Shown here: positions 51,865-60,650 of the stretch, in pieces
Position numbering within the stretch: position 1 is the first letter of the stretch
How the letters are laid out: each line of letters starts with the position of its first letter
Source of the DNA: Treponema sp.
GTDB taxonomy: Bacteria > Spirochaetota > Spirochaetia > Treponematales > Treponemataceae
DNA length: 64,000 bases
Reading direction: 5' to 3'
Assembly: GCA_017484285.1 (NCBI GenBank)
Contig: JAFUTH010000014.1
Coordinates: 1 to 64,000 of the forward strand
Translations under genes and position numbers: made by a program
Notes under the pieces: model-generated
Databases searched by the model: none
What the model was told of the DNA's origin: nothing
Seen by the model: the letters and a program-made list of their open reading frames with translations, nothing else

Positions 51865-51876
51865 TATACTGACTTC
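51865..51876 (+). promoter_or_regulatory. Extended -10 promoter 6 nt before an ATG
   Basis: TGC-TATACT (-10 at 51865-51870) ends 6 nt before the ATG at 51877, with no ribosome site between. The transcript is probably leaderless. The ~200-nt region upstream (51674-51860) is AT-rich with no other clear feature. Confidence 0.55.
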
Positions 51877-52647
51877 ATGACTCCGCAGCAATTCCACATC
51901 TTTTCTTCGTTCCGAGATGAATTCCGCTCGTATTGCGCCGGGGCGGCTTCTTCGTTTGGAGAACTGCTTCGCCCGCTTCAAGTTTCTGCCCGTTTAAAAG
52001 ACACGCCTGAGTATCCGCTTGAAACGCCTGTCGTGTATAATACCGCGCTCGATGAAATCACCGAAGAAAGCGACATTCGCCTCATCGTGATTGGCGACAA
52101 TCCCGGAAAAGACGAGCAACGCGCACAGAATCAAAAATACCTTGTGGGGCAGAGCGGAAAGATTGCGGCAGGATTCTTTGCAAAAAACGCAGAATTTCAC
52201 ACCGATTTCCGCAAAAACGCAATTATTTTGAACAAAACGCCCGTTCACACGGCAAAAACGAACCATCTTAAATTTCTTTTGAAGGACGGAACTGCCGAAA
52301 TCAGAAAACTCATCTCGGATTCTCAAATCTACATGGCGCAAAAAACGGCACGGCTTCACATTGATTTGTGCGAGGCGGCAAACGGCGGCGGAATTGCGCC
52401 CGAGTTGTGGCTTGTGGGCTACGCGGAGCTGAAAGGGAAGGGCTTGTTTTTGGAATACCGCGACGAGCTTAAAAACGCGTACGAGCATGCGACATCTGCA
52501 TGGGAAAAAGTCTTCGTCTTCCAGCATTTTTCGATGAACCGTTTTTTGATTGATTTGAACAGATTTTGCACCGAGCACGCGGATTTAGGAATCGTCGAAG
52601 CCGCGCATGAACTTGGCACAATCCACAAAAAAGAGATTTTCCTCTAG
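51877..52647 (+). CDS. Uracil-DNA glycosylase-superfamily protein
   Basis: The 256-residue protein shows the UDG fold pattern. IVIGDNPGKDEQRAQNQKYLVGQSGK matches in layout the family 4 motif that usually reads GExPGxxED...PFVGxSG, though the first block is GDNPGKDE; LNKTPVHT follows; and VFVFQHFSMN stands where the His motif lies. The four cysteines that bind an iron-sulfur cluster in family 4 are absent. Activity on uracil is uncertain. The frame opens at 51853, but the promoter position supports ATG at 51877. Confidence 0.68.
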   Translation: MTPQQFHIFSSFRDEFRSYCAGAASSFGELLRPLQVSARLKDTPEYPLETPVVYNTALDEITEESDIRLIVIGDNPGKDEQRAQNQKYLVGQSGKIAAGFFAKNAEFHTDFRKNAIILNKTPVHTAKTNHLKFLLKDGTAEIRKLISDSQIYMAQKTARLHIDLCEAANGGGIAPELWLVGYAELKGKGLFLEYRDELKNAYEHATSAWEKVFVFQHFSMNRFLIDLNRFCTEHADLGIVEAAHELGTIHKKEIFL

Positions 52648-52676
52648 TTTTCCTATCAATTCGCTAGATTGTGCGT

Positions 52677-52688
52677 TATACTTTCTGT
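52677..52688 (+). promoter_or_regulatory. -10 box 6 nt before an ATG
   Basis: TATACT (52677-52682) ends 6 nt before the ATG at 52689, the same layout as at 51865 and, on the other strand, at 40963. A leaderless mRNA is likely. Confidence 0.55.
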
Positions 52689-53585
52689 ATGTCTTTTTTG
52701 ATTTACACCATGATTTTGCTCGGCATTCTGCTCATGGTAACGAACATCTACCGTTACCTCGGTTTTTTGAAAAGTCTGCGCGATGTTCTGTCTTCGGGCA
52801 AAAATCACGACCGTGACCGTTTTTGGAAGAAACTCGCGCTTTATCTGCTCGTTTTCTTTTTGATTGGCTATATCGTTCTTTTGCTCAGCAAACCCGGGCT
52901 CATGCTTGCAGGCATTCTTTTCGGCGGGAGCATTTTCGTTTCGGTCATGCTCACCCTTCTGTTCCATCTGATTGATTCCATAAAATCAAACTGCCTTTCG
53001 GTCATGGAAACGCTCGTCGGTATGATTGAGTCGCGTGACCCGAATCTGAACGGGCACAGCCGCTATGTGCAGAATCTTACCATGCTTTTCTTCAAATATA
53101 TTCCCGATGAGCTCAAAAAGGATCTCAACCTCGTTTCGCTTGAATACGCCGCGCTCATGCACGATGTCGGAAAACTCGGGATTCCCGAAGCCGTGCTGAA
53201 CAAACCCGGAAAACTCACTGACGAAGAATGGAAAGTCATGCGCACCCACCCGAAGCTCGGCGCGGAATTTCTCAAGCCGATTGTCTCCTTTAAGCACATT
53301 CTCCCGTGGATTCTGTATCACCACGAGCGGGTCGACGGCACGGGCTACTATGCGCTTCCGGGGAGCGAAATTCCCTTTCCTGCGCGAATCATTTCGATTT
53401 GCGACACCTATTCCGCGATTACGATGCGTCGTTCCTACAAAGAACCGCTCACGCACGAGACCGCCATGCAGATTATCAATGAGGTCGCAGGAAGCCAGCT
53501 TGACGCGGAGTTGGTCAAAATTTTCAGCACGATTCCCAAACAAGAGCTCGCAAAATGTGTGCCCGACACGCAGATAATGGTGTAG
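52689..53585 (+). CDS. Membrane HD-GYP-domain protein
   Basis: The 298-residue protein has about three N-terminal membrane helices (residues 1-95) and a cytoplasmic HD-GYP domain, the c-di-GMP phosphodiesterase type. Metal and substrate motifs are NGHSRYV, LMHDVGKLGIP, MRTHPKLGAEFL and YHHERVDGTGYY. The HD pair is intact, but the GYP proline is Tyr. ARIISICDTYSAITMRRSY keeps the distal Asp. It is the better candidate of the two HD-GYP proteins in the window for actual hydrolysis. Confidence 0.85.
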   Translation: MSFLIYTMILLGILLMVTNIYRYLGFLKSLRDVLSSGKNHDRDRFWKKLALYLLVFFLIGYIVLLLSKPGLMLAGILFGGSIFVSVMLTLLFHLIDSIKSNCLSVMETLVGMIESRDPNLNGHSRYVQNLTMLFFKYIPDELKKDLNLVSLEYAALMHDVGKLGIPEAVLNKPGKLTDEEWKVMRTHPKLGAEFLKPIVSFKHILPWILYHHERVDGTGYYALPGSEIPFPARIISICDTYSAITMRRSYKEPLTHETAMQIINEVAGSQLDAELVKIFSTIPKQELAKCVPDTQIMV

Positions 53586-53602
53586 GGGAAAAACTGCCAC
53601 AC

Positions 53603-53648
53603 TTGCATAAAATATGCAAAAATACTATGATTTTTGCATAAATATTCA
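53603..53648 (+). promoter_or_regulatory. argG promoter overlapped by two ARG-box-like palindromes
   Basis: TTGCAT (53603-53608), 17 nt and TATGAT (53626-53631) form a promoter. TTGCATAAAATATGCAA (53603-53619) covers the -35 box, and TGCATAAATATTCA (53635-53648) lies just after the -10 box, about three helical turns away. The second differs by one base from the core ARG box TGAATAAATATTCA. ArgR-type repression by arginine is inferred. Confidence 0.6.
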
Positions 53649-53665
53649 TTTTATCGAGGCGTTTT

Positions 53666-54931
53666 ATGGCAAAAGAAAAGGTTGTCTTGGCTTATTCTGG
53701 TGGATTGGACACAACGGTCATCATTCCGTGGCTCAAAGAAAATTATGATTACGATGTTATCGCCGTCTGTATCGATGTCGGTCAGGGCGATGACTGGGAA
53801 GCGATTAAAGGCCGTGCGCTCAAAACGGGAGCGAGCGCCTGCTATGTCGTTGACGCACGACAGGAATACATCGAAGAATACATTTGGCCGGCTTTGAAGG
53901 CAAATGCCGTTTACGAGGACGAATATTTGCTCGGCACATCGACTGCCCGCCCGCTCATCGGAAAAATCTTAGTTGAGTATGCTCGTCAGGAAGGCGCGGT
54001 CGCAATCTGCCACGGCGCGACGGGAAAGGGCAACGACCAGGTTCGATTCGAGCTTGCAATCAAAGCGTTTGCCCCAGATTTGCGCGTAATTGCCGCATGG
54101 CGTGACGACAAATGGAACATGGACAGCCGCGAAGCTGAAATCAAATTCCTAGAAGACCGCGGACTTGAAGTTCCGATGAAAAAAGACCAGTCATATTCCC
54201 GCGACGAGAACATCTGGCACATCTCACACGAGGGCTTGGAACTTGAAAAAACGGAGAACGAGCCGAACTATCCGCACATGCTCAAAAACACCACCGTTCC
54301 CGAAAAAGCAAGCGATGAAGGCGAGTATGTCACCATCGAATGGGAAAAGGGAATTCCGGTCAGTCTCAACGGCAAAAAAATGAACGGCTTGGAGCTTATG
54401 CTTGAACTCAACAAAATCGGCGGAAAAAACGGCGTGGGCTTGGTTGACATCTGCGAAAACCGCTGCGTGGGCATGAAAAGCCGCGGCGTGTACGAAACTC
54501 CGGGCGGAGCGATTTTGTACTTCGCGCACCGCATGATGGATCACATCTGCCTTGACCGTGACACCTACCACTACAAGCAGCAGGTTTCTTTGCGTTTGGC
54601 AGAATTGATTTACGACGGCAAAGTGTTCACCCCGCTCTACGACGCGCTCATGGCGTTCGTTGATTCCACGCAAGAGACCGTCACGGGCTGGACGAAAGTC
54701 AAACTCGTCAAAGGTCAGATTCGCGCGGCGGGTTCTGGCTCTAAATACAGCCTCTACAACGAAGACATTGCTTCTTTCACCACGGGCGAACTCTACAACC
54801 ACAAGGACGCGCAGGGCTTTATCACGCTCTTTGGCTTGCCGCTCAAAGTGCGCGCCATGATGGAGCAGAAAGTCGGCGAAGGCAGAGCGATTGCCGAAAG
54901 CAAGAACTTGAAGAAGCGACCTACAGAGTAG
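53666..54931 (+). CDS. argG: Argininosuccinate synthase
   Basis: ArgG joins citrulline and aspartate with ATP in arginine synthesis. The 421-residue protein starts KVVLAYSGGLDTTVIIPWL (PP-loop) and has CHGATGKGNDQVRFEL, REAEIKFL, and GVGLVDICENRCVGMKSRGVYETPG. No argH follows it in the window. GAGG lies 8 nt before the ATG. ARG-box-like sites cover its promoter, and a CACAGAG element follows it. Confidence 0.96.
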   Translation: MAKEKVVLAYSGGLDTTVIIPWLKENYDYDVIAVCIDVGQGDDWEAIKGRALKTGASACYVVDARQEYIEEYIWPALKANAVYEDEYLLGTSTARPLIGKILVEYARQEGAVAICHGATGKGNDQVRFELAIKAFAPDLRVIAAWRDDKWNMDSREAEIKFLEDRGLEVPMKKDQSYSRDENIWHISHEGLELEKTENEPNYPHMLKNTTVPEKASDEGEYVTIEWEKGIPVSLNGKKMNGLELMLELNKIGGKNGVGLVDICENRCVGMKSRGVYETPGGAILYFAHRMMDHICLDRDTYHYKQQVSLRLAELIYDGKVFTPLYDALMAFVDSTQETVTGWTKVKLVKGQIRAAGSGSKYSLYNEDIASFTTGELYNHKDAQGFITLFGLPLKVRAMMEQKVGEGRAIAESKNLKKRPTE

Positions 54932-54935
54932 AAAA

Positions 54936-55083
54936 ATTTCTCACAGAGTGCACAGAGTTCACAGAGAGCGTTCTGTAAAACTCATATCGTATCTCAGTTA
55001 TGTTGTTTTTCAAGCAGCGTGACTGAGGTGTTTTTCTGTCATACAAAAGTCCCTCTGTGTACTCCTAAGCTCTGTGAGGAATT
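54936..55083. repeat. CACAGAG composite repeat (copy C), with inverted ends
   Basis: The element begins TTCTCACAGAG right after the argG stop, contains two more CACAGAG units and a terminator, and ends with CTCTGTGTACTCC and CTCTGTGAGGAA, the inverse of the left unit. It is the fullest copy (about 148 bp) and looks like a small terminal-inverted-repeat element carrying its own terminator. Confidence 0.75.
54992..55035 (+). terminator. Intrinsic terminator after argG
   Basis: CTCAGT pairs with ACTGAG, with further GTTG/CAGC-type pairing inside, followed by GTG and five T. It is the core of CACAGAG copy C and nearly identical in its right arm (GTGACTGAGGTGTTTTT) to the terminator after glyA. 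Confidence 0.75.
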
Positions 55084-55086
55084 TAA

Positions 55087-55170
55087 AAATCTGTGTAATA
55101 CGCCACTTCGTGCCGTTTGCATGAGTTGAAATTATCAATCATCGCTTATGCGATTGGCGCATCTGTGGTT
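55087..55170. repeat. Degenerate ATCTGTG repeat (copy 5)
   Basis: AATCTGTGTAAT at the left and GCATCTGTGGTTTG at the right are separated by about 60 nt unlike the other copies. The rest of the 306-nt gap to the next gene (to 55237) is AT-rich with no further feature seen. Confidence 0.5.
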
Positions 55171-55237
55171 TGTTTATTTTCATTTTTCCGTTTTCAATTT
55201 TAAAATTCTGTGCTAAATTCAATCTTAGGAATACAGG

Positions 55238-57520
55238 ATGATTAAAATACTTTTTACAGCCTTAATGGGGGCTGTCCTTTTTTTTATAGTTCTCTCGTTC
55301 TGGCGCTGTGTTCGCCATACGGGTAAGGTTGCAAAAAGTATTCGGAAAATTCTGGGGGCGAGTTTTGTTACGGTTGCTGCTCACACAGCGACGGTATGGT
55401 CGCCTACGCTTGAGGTCGCGCTCATATCATATGCCTTTTATTTTTTAGGTCTGACATGGCTGACTGTTTTCATTCTTGGTTTCTGTAAGCGGTACACTGA
55501 AACAAAATTCTGCGGAAAACCGGTCATCAACACAATTTATGTCGTTACGATAGCTTTTTCTGCGCTTTTCTTCGTAAACATTTTTAAGCCGATTATCTTC
55601 TCGGTGTACACGATTCCCTTTGCCTCGGGCATGTTTTTTGTCATCAGTCCGACTCCTGTTTTTTTCGTTCATTTGTCGATGGGGCTTGCGTTTTATGCGT
55701 ACAGCATGATTATCCTCATCGCAAAAATCAGACAGACGACGCCTTTTTTTAGAATCCGCTATTATTCACCGCTTTTTTTGCTTTTGCTCATTGTTATTTC
55801 GAGCTTTGTCTACGGAATTTTGCGCATTCCGCTCAATTTCTCGATTATCATCTCTGCATTGTATGCTGGCTTTTTTTATTACGAACTTGTTACCTTTGTT
55901 CCGAGGCGGCTTAAACATCGTACTATCGGGCGTATCGTCGACGGTCTTAAAAATGGTATCATCTTGTGCGATTCCGAAGGAAAGTGTATTTACCTCAATT
56001 CGTTTGTACGCACGATTTTTTCTTGTACGAAAGATACGGTGCTCCGAGTTCCCGTTATAAACAGTTACCTTGAATTCAAAAAAGCGATTGCGGTGAGTAA
56101 TACGGATTCGCTCATTCAAGAATTTGATTTTGAGAAAGACGATGTTCATTATGCGCTCAAGTTTTCTGATTACGTTATCAATGAGAACGACGTGGTTATC
56201 GGCTGGTACATTCTCATCGAAGATATTACGAGCGAGAAAAAGCAAATTTACGAGCAGAAAATCCTTCGTACGCGCGATAATCTCACGAAGGTTTACAACA
56301 AAGAATTTTTTATCGAGAAAGTTGAGCATCGTCTCAAGTTTGACCGCTTTACGCCGTATTATCTGATTGTTACTGACCTCGTTAATTTTAAGCTCATCAA
56401 TGATTTGTACGGAAAATCGGTCGGTGATGATATTCTTATGCGGATTGCAGATTCGTTCCGCCGATTCTGTTCACCCGACGATTTGTATGGCAGATTGTAT
56501 AACGACCATTTTGTCATGCTTGTGCCAAAGCGCCATTTCCATGAAGAGGCGTGGCTTGCCGCGTTCCAAAAAAACATGTCGTATATGAACAATATGTCGT
56601 ATACGGTCATCGGACACATGGGAATCTACGAGATTGATGATTTTACCACGCCGGTCTCTGTTATGTGCGATAGGGCTATTCTTGCTCTAAAGACTATAAA
56701 AAATGATTACCGGAATTGCTTTGCCTACTACGATGATACATTGCGCAATGAAGTGCTCAAAATGCAGATGCTCATGAACGAGCTCCCGAAGGCGTTGCAG
56801 TTCGGCGAGGTTGTGATTTATTTACAGCCTCAGTTTACGAAAGATTTAAAGGTCGTGGGGGCGGAGGCACTTGTCCGTTGGCAGCATCCTGAGCGCGGCG
56901 TGATTCCCCCCGCTGACTTCATCACCATTATCGAAAAAATCAACATCATTTCGGACGTTGACAAGTACGTGTGGGAATGTGCGTGCAAAAAGCTTTCTGA
57001 TTGGAAAAAAATCGGACGCGAGGATTTGTATATTTCTGTCAACATTTCGCCCAAAGATTTCTACACGCTCGATTTATACGAGGTGCTTACGGGGCTTGTC
57101 AAAAAGTATGGTATTTCTCCGTCGCGCTTAAATCTGGAGATTACCGAAACTGCCGTCATCATGGATTTGCAGAATCAAGTGAAGCTCTTGGACAAACTGC
57201 GCGATTTTGGCTTTTTGGTCGAGATGGATGACTTCGGAAGCGGCTATTCGTCGCTCAATATGCTCAAAGATATTTCGGTCGACGTGCTCAAAATCGACAT
57301 GGGCTTTTTGCAAAAGTCGCAGAATGACAAAAAAAGCCGGCTCATTCTTGAAAAAATCATCGTGCTCGCAAAGGAACTCGGCATGAAGGTCGTTACGGAG
57401 GGCGTTGAGAACGTTCATCAGATTGACTTCCTCTCTGAGTTTGGCTGCGATTTGTTCCAGGGATTCTATTTCTCTCGACCGATTCCCGTCTCTGACTTCG
57501 AAGAACGCTATTTTAAATAA
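55238..57520 (+). CDS. Membrane c-di-GMP phosphodiesterase: 7TM region, PAS-like, degenerate GGDEF, EAL
   Basis: The 760-residue protein has about seven hydrophobic segments (residues 1-225) like 7TM histidine-kinase N-termini. A PAS-like domain (about 235-335), a GGDEF-type domain (about 345-500) and a C-terminal EAL domain follow. The GGDEF motif reads LYNDHF, so cyclase activity is lost; it may bind GTP as a regulator. The EAL domain is intact, with GAEALVRWQHP, NLEITET, DDFGSGYSSL and KVVTEGVE. It likely lowers c-di-GMP, opposing the cyclase at 27286. trpR follows 11 nt later. Confidence 0.9.
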   Translation: MIKILFTALMGAVLFFIVLSFWRCVRHTGKVAKSIRKILGASFVTVAAHTATVWSPTLEVALISYAFYFLGLTWLTVFILGFCKRYTETKFCGKPVINTIYVVTIAFSALFFVNIFKPIIFSVYTIPFASGMFFVISPTPVFFVHLSMGLAFYAYSMIILIAKIRQTTPFFRIRYYSPLFLLLLIVISSFVYGILRIPLNFSIIISALYAGFFYYELVTFVPRRLKHRTIGRIVDGLKNGIILCDSEGKCIYLNSFVRTIFSCTKDTVLRVPVINSYLEFKKAIAVSNTDSLIQEFDFEKDDVHYALKFSDYVINENDVVIGWYILIEDITSEKKQIYEQKILRTRDNLTKVYNKEFFIEKVEHRLKFDRFTPYYLIVTDLVNFKLINDLYGKSVGDDILMRIADSFRRFCSPDDLYGRLYNDHFVMLVPKRHFHEEAWLAAFQKNMSYMNNMSYTVIGHMGIYEIDDFTTPVSVMCDRAILALKTIKNDYRNCFAYYDDTLRNEVLKMQMLMNELPKALQFGEVVIYLQPQFTKDLKVVGAEALVRWQHPERGVIPPADFITIIEKINIISDVDKYVWECACKKLSDWKKIGREDLYISVNISPKDFYTLDLYEVLTGLVKKYGISPSRLNLEITETAVIMDLQNQVKLLDKLRDFGFLVEMDDFGSGYSSLNMLKDISVDVLKIDMGFLQKSQNDKKSRLILEKIIVLAKELGMKVVTEGVENVHQIDFLSEFGCDLFQGFYFSRPIPVSDFEERYFK

Positions 57521-57531
57521 GGACCGCTTTC

Positions 57532-57852
57532 ATGAACGAAACGACATCTGCTGAATTGACACCGAATGACTTGGAAAACGCACTCAAAGAGATGTGCAAT
57601 CTCCTTTCTAAAAATAATGACGCCTCTTTTATCTACGATTTTTTCGGCTGTCTGTTTACGCCCGCAGAACTGAACGATTTTGCGAAACGCTGGCTTTTGG
57701 TGCGCGAAATCGACAAGGGCACGACTCAGCGCGAAATCGCAAAAAAATTCCATATCTCGCTCTGCAAAATCACGCGCGGCTCACGGGAGTTAAAGAAAGA
57801 TGAAAGTGCGTTCCGCAAATTGCTCGATTATGCTGATTCTTTAGAAAAATAA
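57532..57852 (+). CDS. trpR: Trp repressor-family DNA-binding protein
   Basis: The 106-residue protein matches the TrpR family: LFTPAELNDFAKRWLLVREI is followed by the helix-turn-helix TTQREIAKKFHISLCKITRGSR. TrpR binds tryptophan and represses trp genes; none are in the window, so targets must lie elsewhere. It could equally be a YerC-type relative with another ligand. It lies 11 nt after the EAL gene and may be co-transcribed with it. Confidence 0.85.
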   Translation: MNETTSAELTPNDLENALKEMCNLLSKNNDASFIYDFFGCLFTPAELNDFAKRWLLVREIDKGTTQREIAKKFHISLCKITRGSRELKKDESAFRKLLDYADSLEK

Positions 57853-57914
57853 ATTGAAGAAAGCCTGCCAATTCACTATAATGACGCTACTATTTTAAAG
57901 AGGTCAGTGTTTTT

Positions 57915-60635
57915 ATGCATTCTATTGAATTGGAAAAAGCGTATAATCCAAAGGATTTTGAGGACAGAATTTACTCTCAGTGGGTCGAGAAGGGCTATTT
58001 TAAGCCCGCAAGTGATTCGGACTCACCCGTTCACGCTCAGAAAAAATCATCGAACATCAAATATACGGTCGTCATTCCGCCACCGAATGTCACGGGCGTG
58101 CTTCACATGGGGCACGGGCTTAACAACACGTTGCAGGACATCGTGGTACGCTATCACCGTATGAAGGGCGACGACACGCTCTGGATTCCTGGAACTGACC
58201 ACGCGGGAATCGCCACGCAGAATGTGGTTGAGCGCGCGCTCAAAAAAGAGGGCAAATCCCGAAACGACTTGGGGCGCGAAAAATTCATCGAACGCACGTG
58301 GGAAGTTACGCGCGACCATCATGACACAATCGTAAAACAGCAGAAAAAGCTCGGAAATTCCGTAGACTGGAGCCGCGAGCGATTTACTTACGACGAGGGG
58401 CTTTCAAAGGCGGTGCGCGATGTGTTCGTCACGCTGTACGAGCGCGGGCTTATGTACAAAGGTCAGCGGCTTGTGAACTGGTGTCCGCGTTGTGGCACGG
58501 CTCTTGCCGACGATGAAGTTGACCATGTTGACACGCAGGGGGCGATGTACCACCTCTTCTATGAATATGCCGACGGAAGCGGAAAAATCGAAGTCGCCAC
58601 CACCCGACCGGAAACATTCTTTGGTGATACTGCCGTTGCGGTGAACCCGGACGATGAGCGGTACAAGGATTTGGTCGGAAAAACGCTTAAGCTTCCGCTC
58701 ACAGGCAAAGAAATCCCGATTATCGCAGACGCTTATGTCGATAAAGAATTCGGAACGGGTATGGTTAAAATCACGCCGGCGCATGACCCGAACGACTGGG
58801 AAGTGGGCTTGCGGCACAATCTTGAAGTCATCAATCTTTTGAATCCCGACGGAACGCTCAACGAAAATGTTCCCGAAAAATACCGTGGCTTAAAATGTGA
58901 GCAGGCGCGAAAACTCGTCATCGAGGATTTGACTGAAGCGGGGCTTTTCAAGGGCGAAGAAAAAATGACGCACTCGGTCGGGCACTGCTACCGCTGTAAG
59001 ACGGTCGTTGAGCCGTATTTGAGCTATCAATGGTTCGTTAAAATGAAGCCGCTTGCCGAAAAAGCACTCAAGGCATGGCGAGACGGCGACATCGTGTTCT
59101 ATCCGCGAAAATGGGAAAACACCTACACGCACTGGATGGAAAATATCCGCGACTGGTGCGTGAGCCGTCAGATTTGGTGGGGGCACAGAATCCCTGCATG
59201 GTACTGCGAGTGTGGCGAAACAATCGTAAGCCGCGAAGATGTCACAAAATGTCCGAAATGTGGAAGCACGAATGTAAAGCAAGATCCCGATGTCTTGGAC
59301 ACTTGGTTTTCTTCTTGGCTCTGGCCGTTTAGTACGCTCGGCTGGCCAGAAAATACAAAAGATTTGGCGAATTTCTACCCGACGACGGCACTCGTTACCG
59401 CTTACGACATCATCTTCTTCTGGGTGAGTCGCATGATTATGGCGGGCTTGGAATTCACGGGAAAAGCTCCGTTCCACGACATCTACATTCACGGGCTTGT
59501 GCGCGACAAGCAGGGACGAAAAATGTCAAAATCACTCGGAAACGGCATTGACCCGCTTGACATCATCGAACAGTACGGCTCTGACGCGCTCAAATTCACG
59601 CTTTCGTACATGTGCGCTCAGGGACAGGATGTTTTGGTCGATTCAGACTCATTTAAAATGGGAAGCCGATTCTGCAACAAAGTGTGGAACGCAAGCCGAT
59701 ATATTCTCGGAAATCTTGAGGGGCGAAATTTAATTCCTGTAAAAGACTCAGACTTGAACGAACTCGATAAATGGATTTTCACCGCGCTCAACACGGCGGC
59801 AAAGAACGCGCGCGAAGCACTTGACGGCTACCGCTACAATGACGCGGCGAGCACGGTTTACGAATATTTCTGGAACAATTTCTGCGACTGGTATGTCGAG
59901 GCAACGAAACTCAGTTTCTGGCACGGCGACGAGCACGAAAAAGACCGCGCAGTCTCTGTGCTTTTGAATGTTTTGGAAGAATCCTTGCGATTGCTCCATC
60001 CGTTCATTCCGTTCGTAACCGAAGAAATCTACGCAAAACTTCCGCGAAAAGAATTGATTGAAAACCGAAAGGCGGCGGGCGAGCAAAAAATCATGTCAAA
60101 CGAGACTTATGCTGACCTTCTCGTGACGGCTCCGTACCCCGAATATGCCGAGACAAGAGCGGATGCAAAAATCACGGCGCGATTTGCGGTCTTGCAGGAT
60201 TTGATTCGCTCTATCCGAGGCTTACGAAACGAGTGCGGAATCGACCCAGTGAGCAAAATCAATGTCGCCCTTCTTGTTGAAAAGGGAAGCGATGCCGAAG
60301 TCTGCCACGAAAAGGTGGAGATGATTCAGCTTTTGGCGGGGCTTTCAAAGGTCGAGTTCGTAGAAGCGAAGCCCGCAAAATCAATCGGCGCGGTGGGAAA
60401 AGGCTTTGAGGCGTTCATCTTGATTGACGAGAACATCAACCGAGAGCAGCTTTTGCTTCACTTCAACAAAGATGTCGAAAAACTCTCAAAAGAAGTGGAG
60501 CGCACCGAAGCCAAGCTGAACGGCAAATTCGCCGAACACGCCCCCGCCGAGGTAGTTCAAGCCGAGCGTGACAAACTCGCCGAAACCAAGCGACGGATTG
60601 AAAAGCTGACGGGATATATTGAGACATTGAAATAA
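57915..60635 (+). CDS. valS: Valyl-tRNA synthetase
   Basis: This class I enzyme charges tRNA-Val and edits Thr-tRNA. The 906-residue protein has the HIGH-type motif in PPPNVTGVLHMGHGL, WIPGTDHAGIATQ, a zinc-binding CECG/CPKC pair, KMSKSLGNGIDPLD, and a C-terminal coiled coil (VEKLSKEVERTEAKL). AGAGG lies about 10 nt before the ATG. The next gene starts 15 nt after its stop. Confidence 0.96.
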   Translation: MHSIELEKAYNPKDFEDRIYSQWVEKGYFKPASDSDSPVHAQKKSSNIKYTVVIPPPNVTGVLHMGHGLNNTLQDIVVRYHRMKGDDTLWIPGTDHAGIATQNVVERALKKEGKSRNDLGREKFIERTWEVTRDHHDTIVKQQKKLGNSVDWSRERFTYDEGLSKAVRDVFVTLYERGLMYKGQRLVNWCPRCGTALADDEVDHVDTQGAMYHLFYEYADGSGKIEVATTRPETFFGDTAVAVNPDDERYKDLVGKTLKLPLTGKEIPIIADAYVDKEFGTGMVKITPAHDPNDWEVGLRHNLEVINLLNPDGTLNENVPEKYRGLKCEQARKLVIEDLTEAGLFKGEEKMTHSVGHCYRCKTVVEPYLSYQWFVKMKPLAEKALKAWRDGDIVFYPRKWENTYTHWMENIRDWCVSRQIWWGHRIPAWYCECGETIVSREDVTKCPKCGSTNVKQDPDVLDTWFSSWLWPFSTLGWPENTKDLANFYPTTALVTAYDIIFFWVSRMIMAGLEFTGKAPFHDIYIHGLVRDKQGRKMSKSLGNGIDPLDIIEQYGSDALKFTLSYMCAQGQDVLVDSDSFKMGSRFCNKVWNASRYILGNLEGRNLIPVKDSDLNELDKWIFTALNTAAKNAREALDGYRYNDAASTVYEYFWNNFCDWYVEATKLSFWHGDEHEKDRAVSVLLNVLEESLRLLHPFIPFVTEEIYAKLPRKELIENRKAAGEQKIMSNETYADLLVTAPYPEYAETRADAKITARFAVLQDLIRSIRGLRNECGIDPVSKINVALLVEKGSDAEVCHEKVEMIQLLAGLSKVEFVEAKPAKSIGAVGKGFEAFILIDENINREQLLLHFNKDVEKLSKEVERTEAKLNGKFAEHAPAEVVQAERDKLAETKRRIEKLTGYIETLK

Positions 60636-60650
60636 ACACGGAGGGCGTGT

